DNA of 64,000 nucleotides from positions 3,683,501 through 3,747,500 of the forward strand of contig NZ_CP020028.1 of assembly GCF_002240415.1 (NCBI RefSeq). The letters are read 5' to 3'. Below are positions 35,712-43,707 of this stretch, piece by piece. Numbering within the stretch: the first letter of the stretch is position 1; each line of letters begins with the position of its first letter. Under the pieces are notes generated by a model. It was not told the origin of the DNA, did not search any database, and worked only from the letters and a program-made list of their open reading frames with translations. Position numbers and translations under genes: made by a program. This DNA is from Paenibacillus kribbensis. Lineage in GTDB: Bacteria > Bacillota > Bacilli > Paenibacillales > Paenibacillaceae.

Positions 35712-36418
35712 TTGTGTGCCTCCTCCTTTTTCGTTTGCCCATAATAGGCATTGGCCCCATGCTTGCGCAGAAAATGCTTATCCAGCAACGCCTGATCCAT
35801 CGAGGTTAATTCCGGATTCAGAATGAGGGAACGGTATGCCATTTTGGCAACTTCCTCCAGCACAACCGCATTATGAACTGCATCATGAGCATTTTTACCC
35901 CAAGTGAACGGCGCGTGCTGATTCACGAGTACACCCGGAATGTCTGTTGGACTAATATCCTTAAAGGTCTCAATGATCACATTCCCTGTCTCCAGCTCAT
36001 ATTCCCCGGCAATCTCCTCCGAAGTCATCGCACGAGTACATGGAACGGTTCCATAAAAATAGTCGCCTTGCGTTGTACCTAACGCCGGAATCGCACGTCC
36101 TGCTTGCGCCCAGCTTGTAGCCCAGGAGGAGTGAGTGTGCACAATGCCTCCAATTTGCGGGAAAGCACGGTACAGCGCCAAATGTGTAGGCGTATCGGAT
36201 GAAGGACGAAGATCACCCTCAACAATATCACCTTGAAGATTAAGTACAACCAATTGCTCAGCCTTCAGATCTTCATAGGCCACACCGCTTGGCTTGATAA
36301 CAACCAATCCCTGCTCACGGTCGATACCGCTTACATTTCCCCAAGTAAAAGTAACCAGACCATGCTTTGGAAGCGCCAGATTGGCCTCCCATACTTCCTT
36401 TTTCAATTGTTCCAACAT
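35708..36418 (-). CDS. araD: L-ribulose-5-phosphate 4-epimerase
   Basis: 236 residues, class II aldolase fold. Motifs: [15 protein letters not shown] (phosphate site), [36 protein letters not shown] (zinc His) and [19 protein letters not shown] (zinc His). It converts L-ribulose-5-phosphate to D-xylulose-5-phosphate. The ATG at 36418 has AAAGGAG 10 bases upstream. It is the first gene of araDB, under the AraR-box promoter at 36536-36564. Confidence 0.96.
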   Translation of the reverse strand: MLEQLKKEVWEANLALPKHGLVTFTWGNVSGIDREQGLVVIKPSGVAYEDLKAEQLVVLNLQGDIVEGDLRPSSDTPTHLALYRAFPQIGGIVHTHSSWATSWAQAGRAIPALGTTQGDYFYGTVPCTRAMTSEEIAGEYELETGNVIIETFKDISPTDIPGVLVNQHAPFTWGKNAHDAVHNAVVLEEVAKMAYRSLILNPELTSMDQALLDKHFLRKHGANAYYGQTKKEEAHK

Positions 36419-36522
36419 GTATAAGACACTCCTTTTACTATCATTTCTGAAATCTGCAATGGAAGTGACTGAACCCAACTTCTGATGAAAATGACAGGAA
36501 GGTCGTTACGACCCTTTATCCT

Positions 36523-36536
36523 TGGTTCCGCTTTCA
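36523..36536 (-). promoter_or_regulatory. Possible cre (CcpA) site just downstream of the araDB -10
   Basis: The minus strand reads TGAAAGCGGAACCA, matching the cre consensus TGWAANCGNTNWCA at all but two positions. Placement just after the start of transcription fits catabolite repression. Confidence 0.45.
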
Positions 36537-36564
36537 TTATACACTTGTACGTACAACTTAGCCA
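36536..36564 (-). promoter_or_regulatory. araDB promoter with AraR operator in the spacer
   Basis: Minus strand -10 TATAAT (36536-36541). ACTTGTACGTACAACT (36543-36558) fills the 17-base spacer up to a weak -35 TGGCTA (36559-36564). It matches the AraR box ATTTGTACGTACAAAT in its core and would block RNA polymerase when bound. Confidence 0.8.
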
Positions 36565-36773
36565 GTCTTTTTTTATCTCTTTTTTCGATCAATTTCCACA
36601 CCCGTTTTCAGAAAAAACATAGTAAAAACAGCCTATTTTCTGCAATTGAGAAAACAGGCTGCTATAGTGTGACGAGAAGTGTGGTGAGAAGTATGCCGAG
36701 AAAATATACCGCTTGGAAGCCGTATACACACCAACTTGTCCTTACATGTTCATAAATAAAAGCAACTGAAATT

Positions 36774-37874
36774 CTACCCTACGTTTCCCGGGGCTGGCCC
36801 TGTGGATTCGCGAACAATAAGCTCAGGCGGTATAATCCACTGACGATCCTCTTCACGATAGCCCTTCTCTTCAATCATCGACAGCATGGTATCGGCAGCA
36901 CGCAGCCCCAATTCTTCCTTGGGATGCCGAATGGTCGTTAGCTTGATTTCCGTTGCTGTCGCCAAAAATGAATCATCAAACCCAACCAGCGATAAATCAT
37001 TGGGAATGCTCAGGCCCGCCGAACGTACAATATCCAGCAGTCGAACAGCCAGCTCATCATTATAGGTCACCCATCCGGTCGGGCGCTCCCCCGCCTCCAT
37101 CGCCAACAGCTCCGATGCACGTTGTAATGGAAGCTCATTTTTTTCTTCTGTCCGGTAAGTCGTTACTGCATTCGGGTGTAATGTCACCCCATATTTGCGG
37201 TGAGCAGCCACAAACCCCTTCATCCGCAAAATTCCCTGCATATCATCGGTTTTGAAAAATCCGGCCAACCGTCGATGACCCAGCTTGATCAAATGCTCAG
37301 CCGCCAAAAAACCACCCTTTTCATCATCCACACGCAAACAAGGCGCATCCATTTCCTCATAACGCGCATTGATCATCAAATAAGGGATTTGGCGATTTTC
37401 CACGGTCAAATAATAATTCAAATTGGGATTGCGCTCCCCGCTTTTGGTCGGTTCAATAATAATTCCGCTCAGCGGCTGGCTCAGCAGCATTTCCAGACAC
37501 TGGCGTTCCTGCTCAGGGTCATTTCCTGTGCTGGACAGCAGCAGCTTGTAGCCCTGACGGCTTAATTTGGATTCAATCCCCTGTACAATAGAGGGAAAAA
37601 TATAATCCGATATATAGGTCGTGACCACCCCAATCGTCCGTGGATCTTCAGGTTGCTTCCTATCCCGTGTCGCGACAAAGGTCCCCTTGCCCTGCATGCG
37701 AAACAGCCAGCCTTCCTGTACCAGCTCGCCCAGCGCCTGACGCACCGTTTGCCGACTAACCGCAAATTGCTCAGACATTTCATGTTCAGATGGAAGCTGG
37801 CTTTGAGGCTGCAGTTTGGATGAATGAATCCATGATAAAATTTCCTGTTTAACCTGTATATATTTGGGTGCCAT
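36774..37874 (-). CDS. araR: Arabinose operon repressor AraR (GntR HTH + LacI-type sensor)
   Basis: 366 residues. The N-terminal GntR winged helix (KYIQVKQEILSWIHS, LPSEHEMSEQFAVSRQTVRQ) is followed by a LacI/GalR-type periplasmic-binding fold (TIGVVTTYISDYIFPSIVQG, GIIIEPTKS, LGHRRLAGFFK, DLSLVGFDDSF). AraR binds paired ATTTGTAC half sites and is released by L-arabinose. The ATG at 37874 has ACGGAGG 5 bases upstream; the longer frame to 38027 overlaps the promoter. Its own AraR box at 37938-37953 indicates autoregulation. Confidence 0.94.
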   Translation of the reverse strand: MAPKYIQVKQEILSWIHSSKLQPQSQLPSEHEMSEQFAVSRQTVRQALGELVQEGWLFRMQGKGTFVATRDRKQPEDPRTIGVVTTYISDYIFPSIVQGIESKLSRQGYKLLLSSTGNDPEQERQCLEMLLSQPLSGIIIEPTKSGERNPNLNYYLTVENRQIPYLMINARYEEMDAPCLRVDDEKGGFLAAEHLIKLGHRRLAGFFKTDDMQGILRMKGFVAAHRKYGVTLHPNAVTTYRTEEKNELPLQRASELLAMEAGERPTGWVTYNDELAVRLLDIVRSAGLSIPNDLSLVGFDDSFLATATEIKLTTIRHPKEELGLRAADTMLSMIEEKGYREEDRQWIIPPELIVRESTGPAPGNVG

Positions 37875-37920
37875 AATTTCCTCCGTACTTGCAATATCGT
37901 GTACCCGTTCATATTCCACG

Positions 37921-37953
37921 ATTATAGCATATCGTTCATTTGTACATACAAAT
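37921..37953 (-). promoter_or_regulatory. araR control region: -10 and AraR box
   Basis: The operator ATTTGTACATACAAAT (37938-37953) differs from the perfect AraR palindrome by one base. A TATAAT -10 lies at 37921-37926 on the minus strand; the -35 overlaps the operator and is not clear. Confidence 0.75.
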
Positions 37954-38068
37954 GTTATAGGAGCAGGATATCGTTGTATAGCTGCCGGAGGCGTAAACCC
38001 AATCGCTAATCCTTCCTTGCTACACATGCTTGGCTAAATATCTAAAGGGCATCCACAGAGATTGCACA

Positions 38069-39220
38069 TTACGAACGAAGCAGTTGATGCTCATTCATGT
38101 ACTTGAGCCCTGTGTAGCGGTCACGCAAAGTATGGGCCGTGCGCAAAGCACGAGCAAGCTGCTCCTCCGTAACTCCAAGCTCGGCAATAGTGGACGGGCC
38201 ACCGACATGAGCGAGCCATGCGCGCATCTGTTCCGATGCAGGCAAAGCCTGATATACTTTAAAAGCCTCCACATCCTGGCTGGCAGCCAATTCCCTGTAC
38301 ATGTCAGACAGCAAGGCGGAAGCTACGCCCACTTTGGCCCCATGCAAAACCTGCTTGCGTCCCTCTGCAATAAAATCCATTTCAATTCGGTGGGAAATAT
38401 GGTGTTCTCCCCCTGACGCTGGACGCGAATGATCGATCATCAGCATCGAAATACCGGATGCAATCAGTGCATTCATCAACACCTCGACGCCTGCCTTGCT
38501 GCCTGCCGCAATCTCATCAACATGCTCTACACAGGCACGTAAAGCCTCCTCCGTAATGCGGTTAGCTACGGGTGAATACGGCTCATTTCCCAAATCTCTG
38601 GATATATGCCAATCTGCTAATGAGGTGAATTTACCGAGCATATCGCCAAAGCCTGCGGCAGTCATCGTCTGTGGTGCACTCGCCAGCACGGACAGATCCG
38701 CAAAGATCGCTTCCGGTGGAACCGCCTGAAACGTTTGCTTGCTGCCGTCTACGATTAGCGGTGCTCCTGCGGAGGTAAAACCATCCACGGAAGCAGCCGT
38801 CGGTATGGACAAGAACGGGCGATTCATTTTATAGCATACGAAGCGAACCAGATCGTGAATCGTACCGGAGCCTACAGCCAGTACAGCCTGACTCTGATCT
38901 TTCACGCCCAGCAGCACCTTCATAATATAGGTTTCATCAGCGATGACATCTCCCACAGCATTCGGAGGCAGTCGGACCACATCAACCGTCAATCCTGCCT
39001 CACGTATCAGCTTAGCCACCTTTTGGCCTGCCGCTGCCGAAGTATGCTCATCCTCTACCAAGGTTACATGACGATACCCCTGTTGATTTAAATAAGGGAC
39101 GATGGCTTCAAGCGCTCCATCACGCACCTCGATGAACAACTCTACCTTGCGGTGAGGGTGATCAGCGTTGCTTGCCTGCGCCTCTTCGTTCCACTCCTTG
39201 ATCTGCTCATTCATATTCAT
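38069..39220 (-). CDS. araM: sn-glycerol-1-phosphate dehydrogenase (AraM/EgsA)
   Basis: 383 residues of the iron-containing alcohol dehydrogenase-like superfamily. Motifs: AVGSGTIHDLVRFVCYKM (NAD site), SIPTAASVDGFTSAGAPLI, GDMLGKFTSLADW, and metal-binding His in SGGEHHISHRIEM and LHGAKVGVAS. It reduces dihydroxyacetone phosphate to sn-glycerol-1-phosphate, the precursor of archaeal-type ether lipids made with PcrB in Bacillus. The ATG at 39220 has AGGAGG 8 bases upstream. It is encoded upstream of araR on the same strand and has its own AraR box, as expected for a member of the arabinose regulon. Confidence 0.93.
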   Translation of the reverse strand: MNMNEQIKEWNEEAQASNADHPHRKVELFIEVRDGALEAIVPYLNQQGYRHVTLVEDEHTSAAAGQKVAKLIREAGLTVDVVRLPPNAVGDVIADETYIMKVLLGVKDQSQAVLAVGSGTIHDLVRFVCYKMNRPFLSIPTAASVDGFTSAGAPLIVDGSKQTFQAVPPEAIFADLSVLASAPQTMTAAGFGDMLGKFTSLADWHISRDLGNEPYSPVANRITEEALRACVEHVDEIAAGSKAGVEVLMNALIASGISMLMIDHSRPASGGEHHISHRIEMDFIAEGRKQVLHGAKVGVASALLSDMYRELAASQDVEAFKVYQALPASEQMRAWLAHVGGPSTIAELGVTEEQLARALRTAHTLRDRYTGLKYMNEHQLLRS

Positions 39221-39285
39221 TTCATCAGCCTCCTGAAAAGGAATAATTTGCATAAGAATGACCCATAATGATAAAAAATTCAGTT

Positions 39286-39299
39286 TGAAAACGATTACT
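39286..39299 (+). promoter_or_regulatory. cre-like site upstream of araM
   Basis: TGAAAACGATTACT matches the cre consensus TGWAANCGNTNWCA at all but the last position. It lies 66 bases upstream of the araM start and next to the AraR box. Confidence 0.55.
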
Positions 39300-39303
39300 A
39301 CTC

Positions 39304-39319
39304 AATTGTACGCACAAGT
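39304..39319 (-). promoter_or_regulatory. AraR operator upstream of araM
   Basis: AATTGTACGCACAAGT fits the AraR box with two to three changes. A second half site, GTACAAGT, lies at 39342-39349, which could allow cooperative binding as known for AraR. Confidence 0.7.
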
Positions 39320-39385
39320 TCATGTCCAAGTCCAGAGAAAAGTACAAGTTACTGTTTCATTCATACATTAGAAAGGAATATGATT

Positions 39386-39589
39386 ATGAAATATAGAACG
39401 GACATTGCCTGCGCGCTTGGATTACTGGCAGGTACGACTTTTGGCAGCGGTATTGCTTTTTTGTTCGGCTGGCAAGCCTATCGAGCTCTGACTTCTGTCA
39501 GCGTCTTTGGCATTGCTGGAATTATCATCACCATTGCTGTTTTTCGCTTGCTTCACCGCAAATCGCTTTCTTCATCCAATTCCCGATAA
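39386..39589 (+). CDS. Small membrane protein, unknown
   Basis: 67 residues with two hydrophobic helices (about 6-28 and 35-54) and a basic, Ser-rich tail. The ATG at 39386 has AAAGGA about 9 bases upstream; ATG at 39380 is too close. It is divergent from araM and convergent with fabV. The family is not recognised. Confidence 0.65.
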   Translation: MKYRTDIACALGLLAGTTFGSGIAFLFGWQAYRALTSVSVFGIAGIIITIAVFRLLHRKSLSSSNSR

Positions 39590-39635
39590 ATTCAATTCGG
39601 TGGAATAAACAAAATGTACACATGCCCGCATACAT

Positions 39636-39687
39636 AAAAAACGGGCCACACAAGCCATTTGCATCGCTTGAGTGTACCCGTTTTTAT
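39636..39687. terminator. Bidirectional terminator
   Basis: AAAACGGG ... AAGC / GCTT ... CCCGTTTTT arms between two convergent genes, with A and T runs on the two sides. Confidence 0.85.
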
Positions 39688-39705
39688 TTGACTCATATTT
39701 GATTC

Positions 39706-40884
39706 TTAATGGGTGTGAACCTCTGGATCAACATCCAATTCATAATCAATTTCATCAAACCCGAATCCAAATAATTGAAGGAAGTCCAGACGGTACTGTT
39801 CGAGATCGCCCCGTTCAGACACGTTTTCTGTAGTGATCTCGGACCAGGCTGCTTTGACAGCCTCCTGTACATCCTCTCTCATTTCCCAGTTATCCAGACG
39901 AATGCGCCCTTCCTCATCCGTTTCTACAGTTGACCCGCTATACAGTTTCTCGAACAGACGCTGCGCCTGCTCAATGCATCCTTCATGCAATCCCTTTTCT
40001 TTCATGACCTTAAACAGTAAGGAAATATACAGAGGCACAACAGGAATAGCCGAACTCGATTGTGTAACCAGAGCTTTATTTACAGAAACGTAGGCTTTAC
40101 CATGATAACGCTCCAGTTGCTTCGTTAACGTATGCGCTGTGGCCTCCAAATCGTTTTTGGCTTGACCAATCGTTCCTTTGCGATAAATGGCCTCCGTGAT
40201 TTCCGGACCAATATACGAGTAGGCCAGTGTGGTTACCCCATCAGCCAGCAGATCGGCTTCTTCCAGCGCCTTGAGCCATAGGGACCAATCTTCGCCTCCC
40301 ATGACCGTGATGGTGTTCTCAATTTCCTCCTGTGTAGCCGGTTCCAGCGTAATTTCTGATACGACACCTGTATTCGTATTCACCGTTTTATTCGTAAACG
40401 GCTGCCCAATGGGCTTAAGGACGGAATTGAAGGTTTCACCAGTGTCTGGATGTGTCCGCCGCGGTGAGGCGACACTATACACAATCAGATCTACCTTGCC
40501 CAGCTTTTCCTTTACCAGCTTCAACGTCTCCTGCTTCATTTCATGAGAAAAAGCATCTCCATTAATGCTTTCCGCTATGTAGCCAGCCGCTCTGGCCGCT
40601 CTTTCAAAGGCCACCGTGTTGTACCAGCCTGCCGAAGCCGTGCGTCCCTCTGAAGCGGGACGTTCGAAGGATACTCCTATGGTATCAGCTCCCATACCAA
40701 AGCTCGCAGCAATGCGGGAAGCCAGCCCATAGCCTGTGGATGCGCCGATCACGAGTACCTTTTTAGCTCCTTGTATAGCCGTGCTGTCTTTGATGTAGTC
40801 GATTTGACGATTGACATGAGCCGCACATCCTGCAGGATGCGCAGTCGTACATATGAAACCACGAATTTTCGGTTTAATAATCAT
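39706..40884 (-). CDS. fabV: Trans-2-enoyl-CoA/ACP reductase, FabV type
   Basis: 392 residues, single-chain SDR-like reductase of the FabV/TER family. The N-terminal MIIKPKIRGFICTTAHPAGC is diagnostic. NADH site VLVIGASTGYGLASR, then VYSVASPRRTHPDTG, and the active site Y-x8-K in YSYIGPEITEAIYRKGTIGQ. It reduces enoyl thioesters in fatty-acid synthesis or butyrate metabolism; FabV proteins are known to be poorly sensitive to triclosan. GGGGG lies 9 bases before the ATG. Own promoter at 40945-40973. Confidence 0.95.
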   Translation of the reverse strand: MIIKPKIRGFICTTAHPAGCAAHVNRQIDYIKDSTAIQGAKKVLVIGASTGYGLASRIAASFGMGADTIGVSFERPASEGRTASAGWYNTVAFERAARAAGYIAESINGDAFSHEMKQETLKLVKEKLGKVDLIVYSVASPRRTHPDTGETFNSVLKPIGQPFTNKTVNTNTGVVSEITLEPATQEEIENTITVMGGEDWSLWLKALEEADLLADGVTTLAYSYIGPEITEAIYRKGTIGQAKNDLEATAHTLTKQLERYHGKAYVSVNKALVTQSSSAIPVVPLYISLLFKVMKEKGLHEGCIEQAQRLFEKLYSGSTVETDEEGRIRLDNWEMREDVQEAVKAAWSEITTENVSERGDLEQYRLDFLQLFGFGFDEIDYELDVDPEVHTH

Positions 40885-40944
40885 TGCAAGGGTCCCCCTA
40901 TTTAGGCATTCATTTAATATCGATGGAATGGTTGTCCAGTCATA

Positions 40945-40973
40945 ACTATATAGTAAAATAGCTTGCGGCTCAA
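40945..40973 (-). promoter_or_regulatory. Promoter of fabV
   Basis: Minus strand -35 TTGAGC (40968-40973), 17-base spacer, -10 TATAGT (40945-40950), about 60 bases before the start codon. Confidence 0.6.
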
Positions 40974-41286
40974 CCTGGATTACAGCACATGAAATATCGC
41001 TGACAACAAAATCGGCATCTCATTTGATATGAAAACAAGAGCACTACGCATTTCTGATTACGGAGATGCAAGCTGCGGCACTGTATCCGGTCTTTAATAC
41101 ATGGTCGTAACTATTAGGTACTCCGCGGATATCGAAGAACATTTTTTAATCCTAGCAGGAAATGGTGGATATATGGTTAATTATAATATTGGAGAATAAA
41201 AAAAATTCACGAAAGAACGTATTTTTGATATTAATAAAGATGAAAGGAAATTTTTTTCCTACGGGGTTTACTGCTTCTATGTAATA
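40974..41286. other. Non-coding A/T-rich region between fabV and the GH30 gene
   Basis: No credible open frame. The right part is very A/T rich (TTTTTGATATTAATAAAGAT and on) and may hold the GH30 promoter; TATGTAAT before the cre-like site is the best -10 candidate, with TTTCCT 17 bases upstream. Confidence 0.4.
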
Positions 41287-41300
41287 TGAAAGCGCTTTAA
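41287..41300 (+). promoter_or_regulatory. cre-like CcpA site upstream of the GH30 xylanase
   Basis: TGAAAGCGCTTTAA matches TGWAANCGNTNWCA at all but one position and contains the AAAGCGCTTT palindrome. It lies directly at the likely promoter, so glucose repression is expected. Confidence 0.72.
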
Positions 41301-41568
41301 TACATCGTTGGTCTATTTAAACCATTAGCATTTGCTACCCTTGGACCGAATCCGTCCGTTTTGAGCTGATCTTGTAGGACAAAGTCCGAGTGAAACCTCA
41401 TTTATGGGCGACTGACATGAAACAGCGGCAAAAAGGAATGGAGGAAACCTTTATTCCATAATACGAAAGGAGGTGGTCAGAACAGGTTGTTTAAACAGTT
41501 GTAAAATGGAAATTGTATTTCCAAAGTTACAGGTTTATGGAGGTTATTATTTTTAGGGAGATGAAAGA
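41301..41568 (+). other. Long structured leader before the GH30 gene
   Basis: About 270 bases without an open frame. Visible hairpins: GGAC...GTCC near 41344-41360 and again AGGACAAAGTCC near 41377-41388, and GGAATGGAGG...CCTTTATTCC near 41436-41460. A strong ribosome-like AAGGAGGTGG at about 41466-41475 is followed by no frame of note. It matches no riboswitch I know. Confidence 0.4.
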
Positions 41569-43242
41569 ATGATTTCACGTGTAAAAAAATCAATTTGTGT
41601 ATTATTGGCATTTGTAACAGCGCTGCCGCTAATGTTAAGCGCGTCGGCACCTACTGAAGTTTCAGCAGCAAGTGATGTAACCATTAACTTATCGGCACAA
41701 AAACAAGTGATTCGCGGTTTTGGAGGAATAAATCATCCGGCTTGGGTTGGAGATTTGACAGCAGCTCAAAGAGAAACCGCTTTTGGCAACGGAAACAATC
41801 AGTTAGGCTTTTCTGTGTTAAGAATCTATGTAGACGAAAATAAAAATAATTGGTACAAAGAAGTACCAACTGCAAAACGTGCGATTGAACACGGAGCAAT
41901 CGTTTTTGCTTCGCCTTGGAATCCTCCAAGTGACATGATTGAGACCTTCAATCATAATGGCGATACAAAAGCAAAACGCCTTAGATACGATAAGTACGCT
42001 GCGTATGCGCAGCATCTTAACGATTTCGTTTCATACATGAAAAATAATGGCGTGAATCTGTATGCTATTTCTGTCCAAAATGAGCCTGATTATGCACATA
42101 CTTGGACATGGTGGACTCCACAAGAAATGCTTCGTTTTATGAAAGAAAATGCTGGGTCCATTAACTGCAAGGTCATCGCACCTGAGTCATTTTCTTACCT
42201 GAAAAATATGTCAGACCCTATTTTGAATGATCCGCAGGCTCTTGCTAATATGGATATTCTTGGTGCTCACACTTATGGTACTAAGTTTAGTGACTTTGCT
42301 TATCCTCTTTTCAAACAAAAAGGAGCGGGAAAAGAGCTCTGGATGACGGAAGTATACTATCCAAATAGCGACAATAACTCGGCGGATCGCTGGCCCGAGG
42401 CATTGGATGTTTCATACCATATACACAATGCTATGGTAGAGGGAGATTTTCAGTCATATGTATGGTGGTACATCCGCAGACAATACGGTCCTATGAAAGA
42501 GGACGGTACGATAAGCAAGCGGGGCTATAATATGGCTCATTTCTCGAAATTTATTCGTCCTGGATATGTACGAGTAGATGCAACGAAGAATCCGAATACA
42601 AACATTTACACCTCTGCATACAAAGGTGACAACAAGGTAGTTATTGTTGCAATTAACAGAGGCGCTTCAGCAGTAAACCAAAGGTTCGCCCTGCAGAACG
42701 GGACTGCATCGAGAGTATCTTCATGGGTAACGGACAGCAGCAGAAATCTGGCAGCAGGATCGGCCATCAATGTGTCCGGCGGTGCCTTTACAGCCCAGCT
42801 TCCTGCCCAAAGTGTTACAACTTTTGTAGGTGAATTGGGTGGCAAGACTAGCAGCGATACCACTTATAATGCGGAGACGGATACAACATTGACCAACTCC
42901 GTAGTGGAAGCTACTTATTCGGGCGATAGCGATATTAAATATGCTAACTTTAATGCTTCAGCCGATGCAGCCGTTCAGTGGAATCGCATCTACTGTGCTG
43001 TTACTGGAACTAAAAATGTGAAGTTCCGGTATGCGCTGGAGACAGGGACAAGAAATCTGGATGTTTATGTTAACGGGACGAAAGTGATCAGCAATGCTGC
43101 CTTTGCAGCAACAGGCAGTTGGTCAACCTGGGGCGAAAAAACGATCCAGGTACCTATGAATAGCGGGAATAATACTTTAAAAGTGGTAACTACCGGTACG
43201 GAAGGACCGAACATAGAGAGTATACATGTTTCAGCCCAGTAG
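41569..43242 (+). CDS. xynC: Secreted GH30 subfamily 8 glucuronoxylanase with extra C-terminal domain
   Basis: 557 residues. Signal peptide to about residue 34 (VSAASD cut). The catalytic part closely resembles B. subtilis XynC: acid/base Glu172 in ISVQNEPDYAH and nucleophile Glu261 in LWMTEVYYPNSD, plus the RRQYGPMKEDG loop that recognises methylglucuronate in this subfamily. After the linker GGKTSSDTTYN at about residue 423 a CBM6/35-like domain (EATYSGDSDIKYANF, LDVYVNGTKVI) is added, which B. subtilis XynC lacks. It cuts glucuronoxylan relative to the side chain. AGGGAGA precedes the ATG. It is more A/T rich than the hydrolase genes that follow. Confidence 0.95.
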   Translation: MISRVKKSICVLLAFVTALPLMLSASAPTEVSAASDVTINLSAQKQVIRGFGGINHPAWVGDLTAAQRETAFGNGNNQLGFSVLRIYVDENKNNWYKEVPTAKRAIEHGAIVFASPWNPPSDMIETFNHNGDTKAKRLRYDKYAAYAQHLNDFVSYMKNNGVNLYAISVQNEPDYAHTWTWWTPQEMLRFMKENAGSINCKVIAPESFSYLKNMSDPILNDPQALANMDILGAHTYGTKFSDFAYPLFKQKGAGKELWMTEVYYPNSDNNSADRWPEALDVSYHIHNAMVEGDFQSYVWWYIRRQYGPMKEDGTISKRGYNMAHFSKFIRPGYVRVDATKNPNTNIYTSAYKGDNKVVIVAINRGASAVNQRFALQNGTASRVSSWVTDSSRNLAAGSAINVSGGAFTAQLPAQSVTTFVGELGGKTSSDTTYNAETDTTLTNSVVEATYSGDSDIKYANFNASADAAVQWNRIYCAVTGTKNVKFRYALETGTRNLDVYVNGTKVISNAAFAATGSWSTWGEKTIQVPMNSGNNTLKVVTTGTEGPNIESIHVSAQ

Positions 43243-43263
43243 ATGAGTTTAGGCGAGAAATTC

Positions 43264-43306
43264 GAGAAACCGGGTCTTTTCCAAGACTCGGATTTCTCTT
43301 TTTCTC
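43264..43306 (+). terminator. Terminator of the GH30 gene
   Basis: GAGAAACCGGGTCTT / AAGACTCGGATTTCTC arms followed by TTTTTCTC. Confidence 0.85.
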
Positions 43307-43707
43307 AAAAGAATGTTGTCTACAAAGGCCAGACCAATCCCTGTTTCTACATTACCTCCAGGCCGTCCCGAGTCGGTGAACACTTCTGGCCCGGCCTACG
43401 TCACGGTATTGGGGCAGTCCACTCGGATGAGGGGGAGCTTCGGGAAAATGATCCCCACCAAATACTCAAGTGATGAGCAATACATTGCAAATTCCGATTA
43501 TGCAAAAAAGCTCCTGAATCGCCACAAGGACAAATTCAGGAGCTAGTATTTGACTGGCGGCCCACGGGACATCCTTTTACATGCAGAACCTCTACATGGC
43601 CAACCACCTGCGATTTAAAACCCGCCATGGACAATACGTGATCATCTTCCATTTTATACTGATCGCGTTGATCGGACCGTCGTGATCCAGCTCATGAGAA
43701 AGAGGAT
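43307..43707. other. Remnant sequence between GH30 and GH10 genes
   Basis: No intact gene. On the minus strand two open stretches look like protein remnants but are broken by stops: one reading AGPEVFTDSGRPGGNVETGI (around 43320-43400) and one reading EDDHVLSMAGFKSQVVGHVE (around 43560-43650). I cannot assign either. The region also contains the left copy of the 67-bp direct repeat (43479-43545). Confidence 0.4.
43479..43545. repeat. Left copy of a 67-bp direct repeat (possible island boundary)
   Basis: Aligns with 62139-62205 with no gaps and about 9 differences, including a 19-base identical start AATACATTGCAAATTCCGA. It contains the hairpin AGCTCCTGAAT / ATTCAGGAGCT, followed on the minus strand by TTTTTT, so it can also act as a terminator for the GH10 operon. 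Confidence 0.7.

Noticed and set aside
41301..41568. A known riboswitch class in the GH30 leader
   Set aside because: The hairpins do not match the conserved cores of riboswitch classes I know, so only an unassigned leader is reported.
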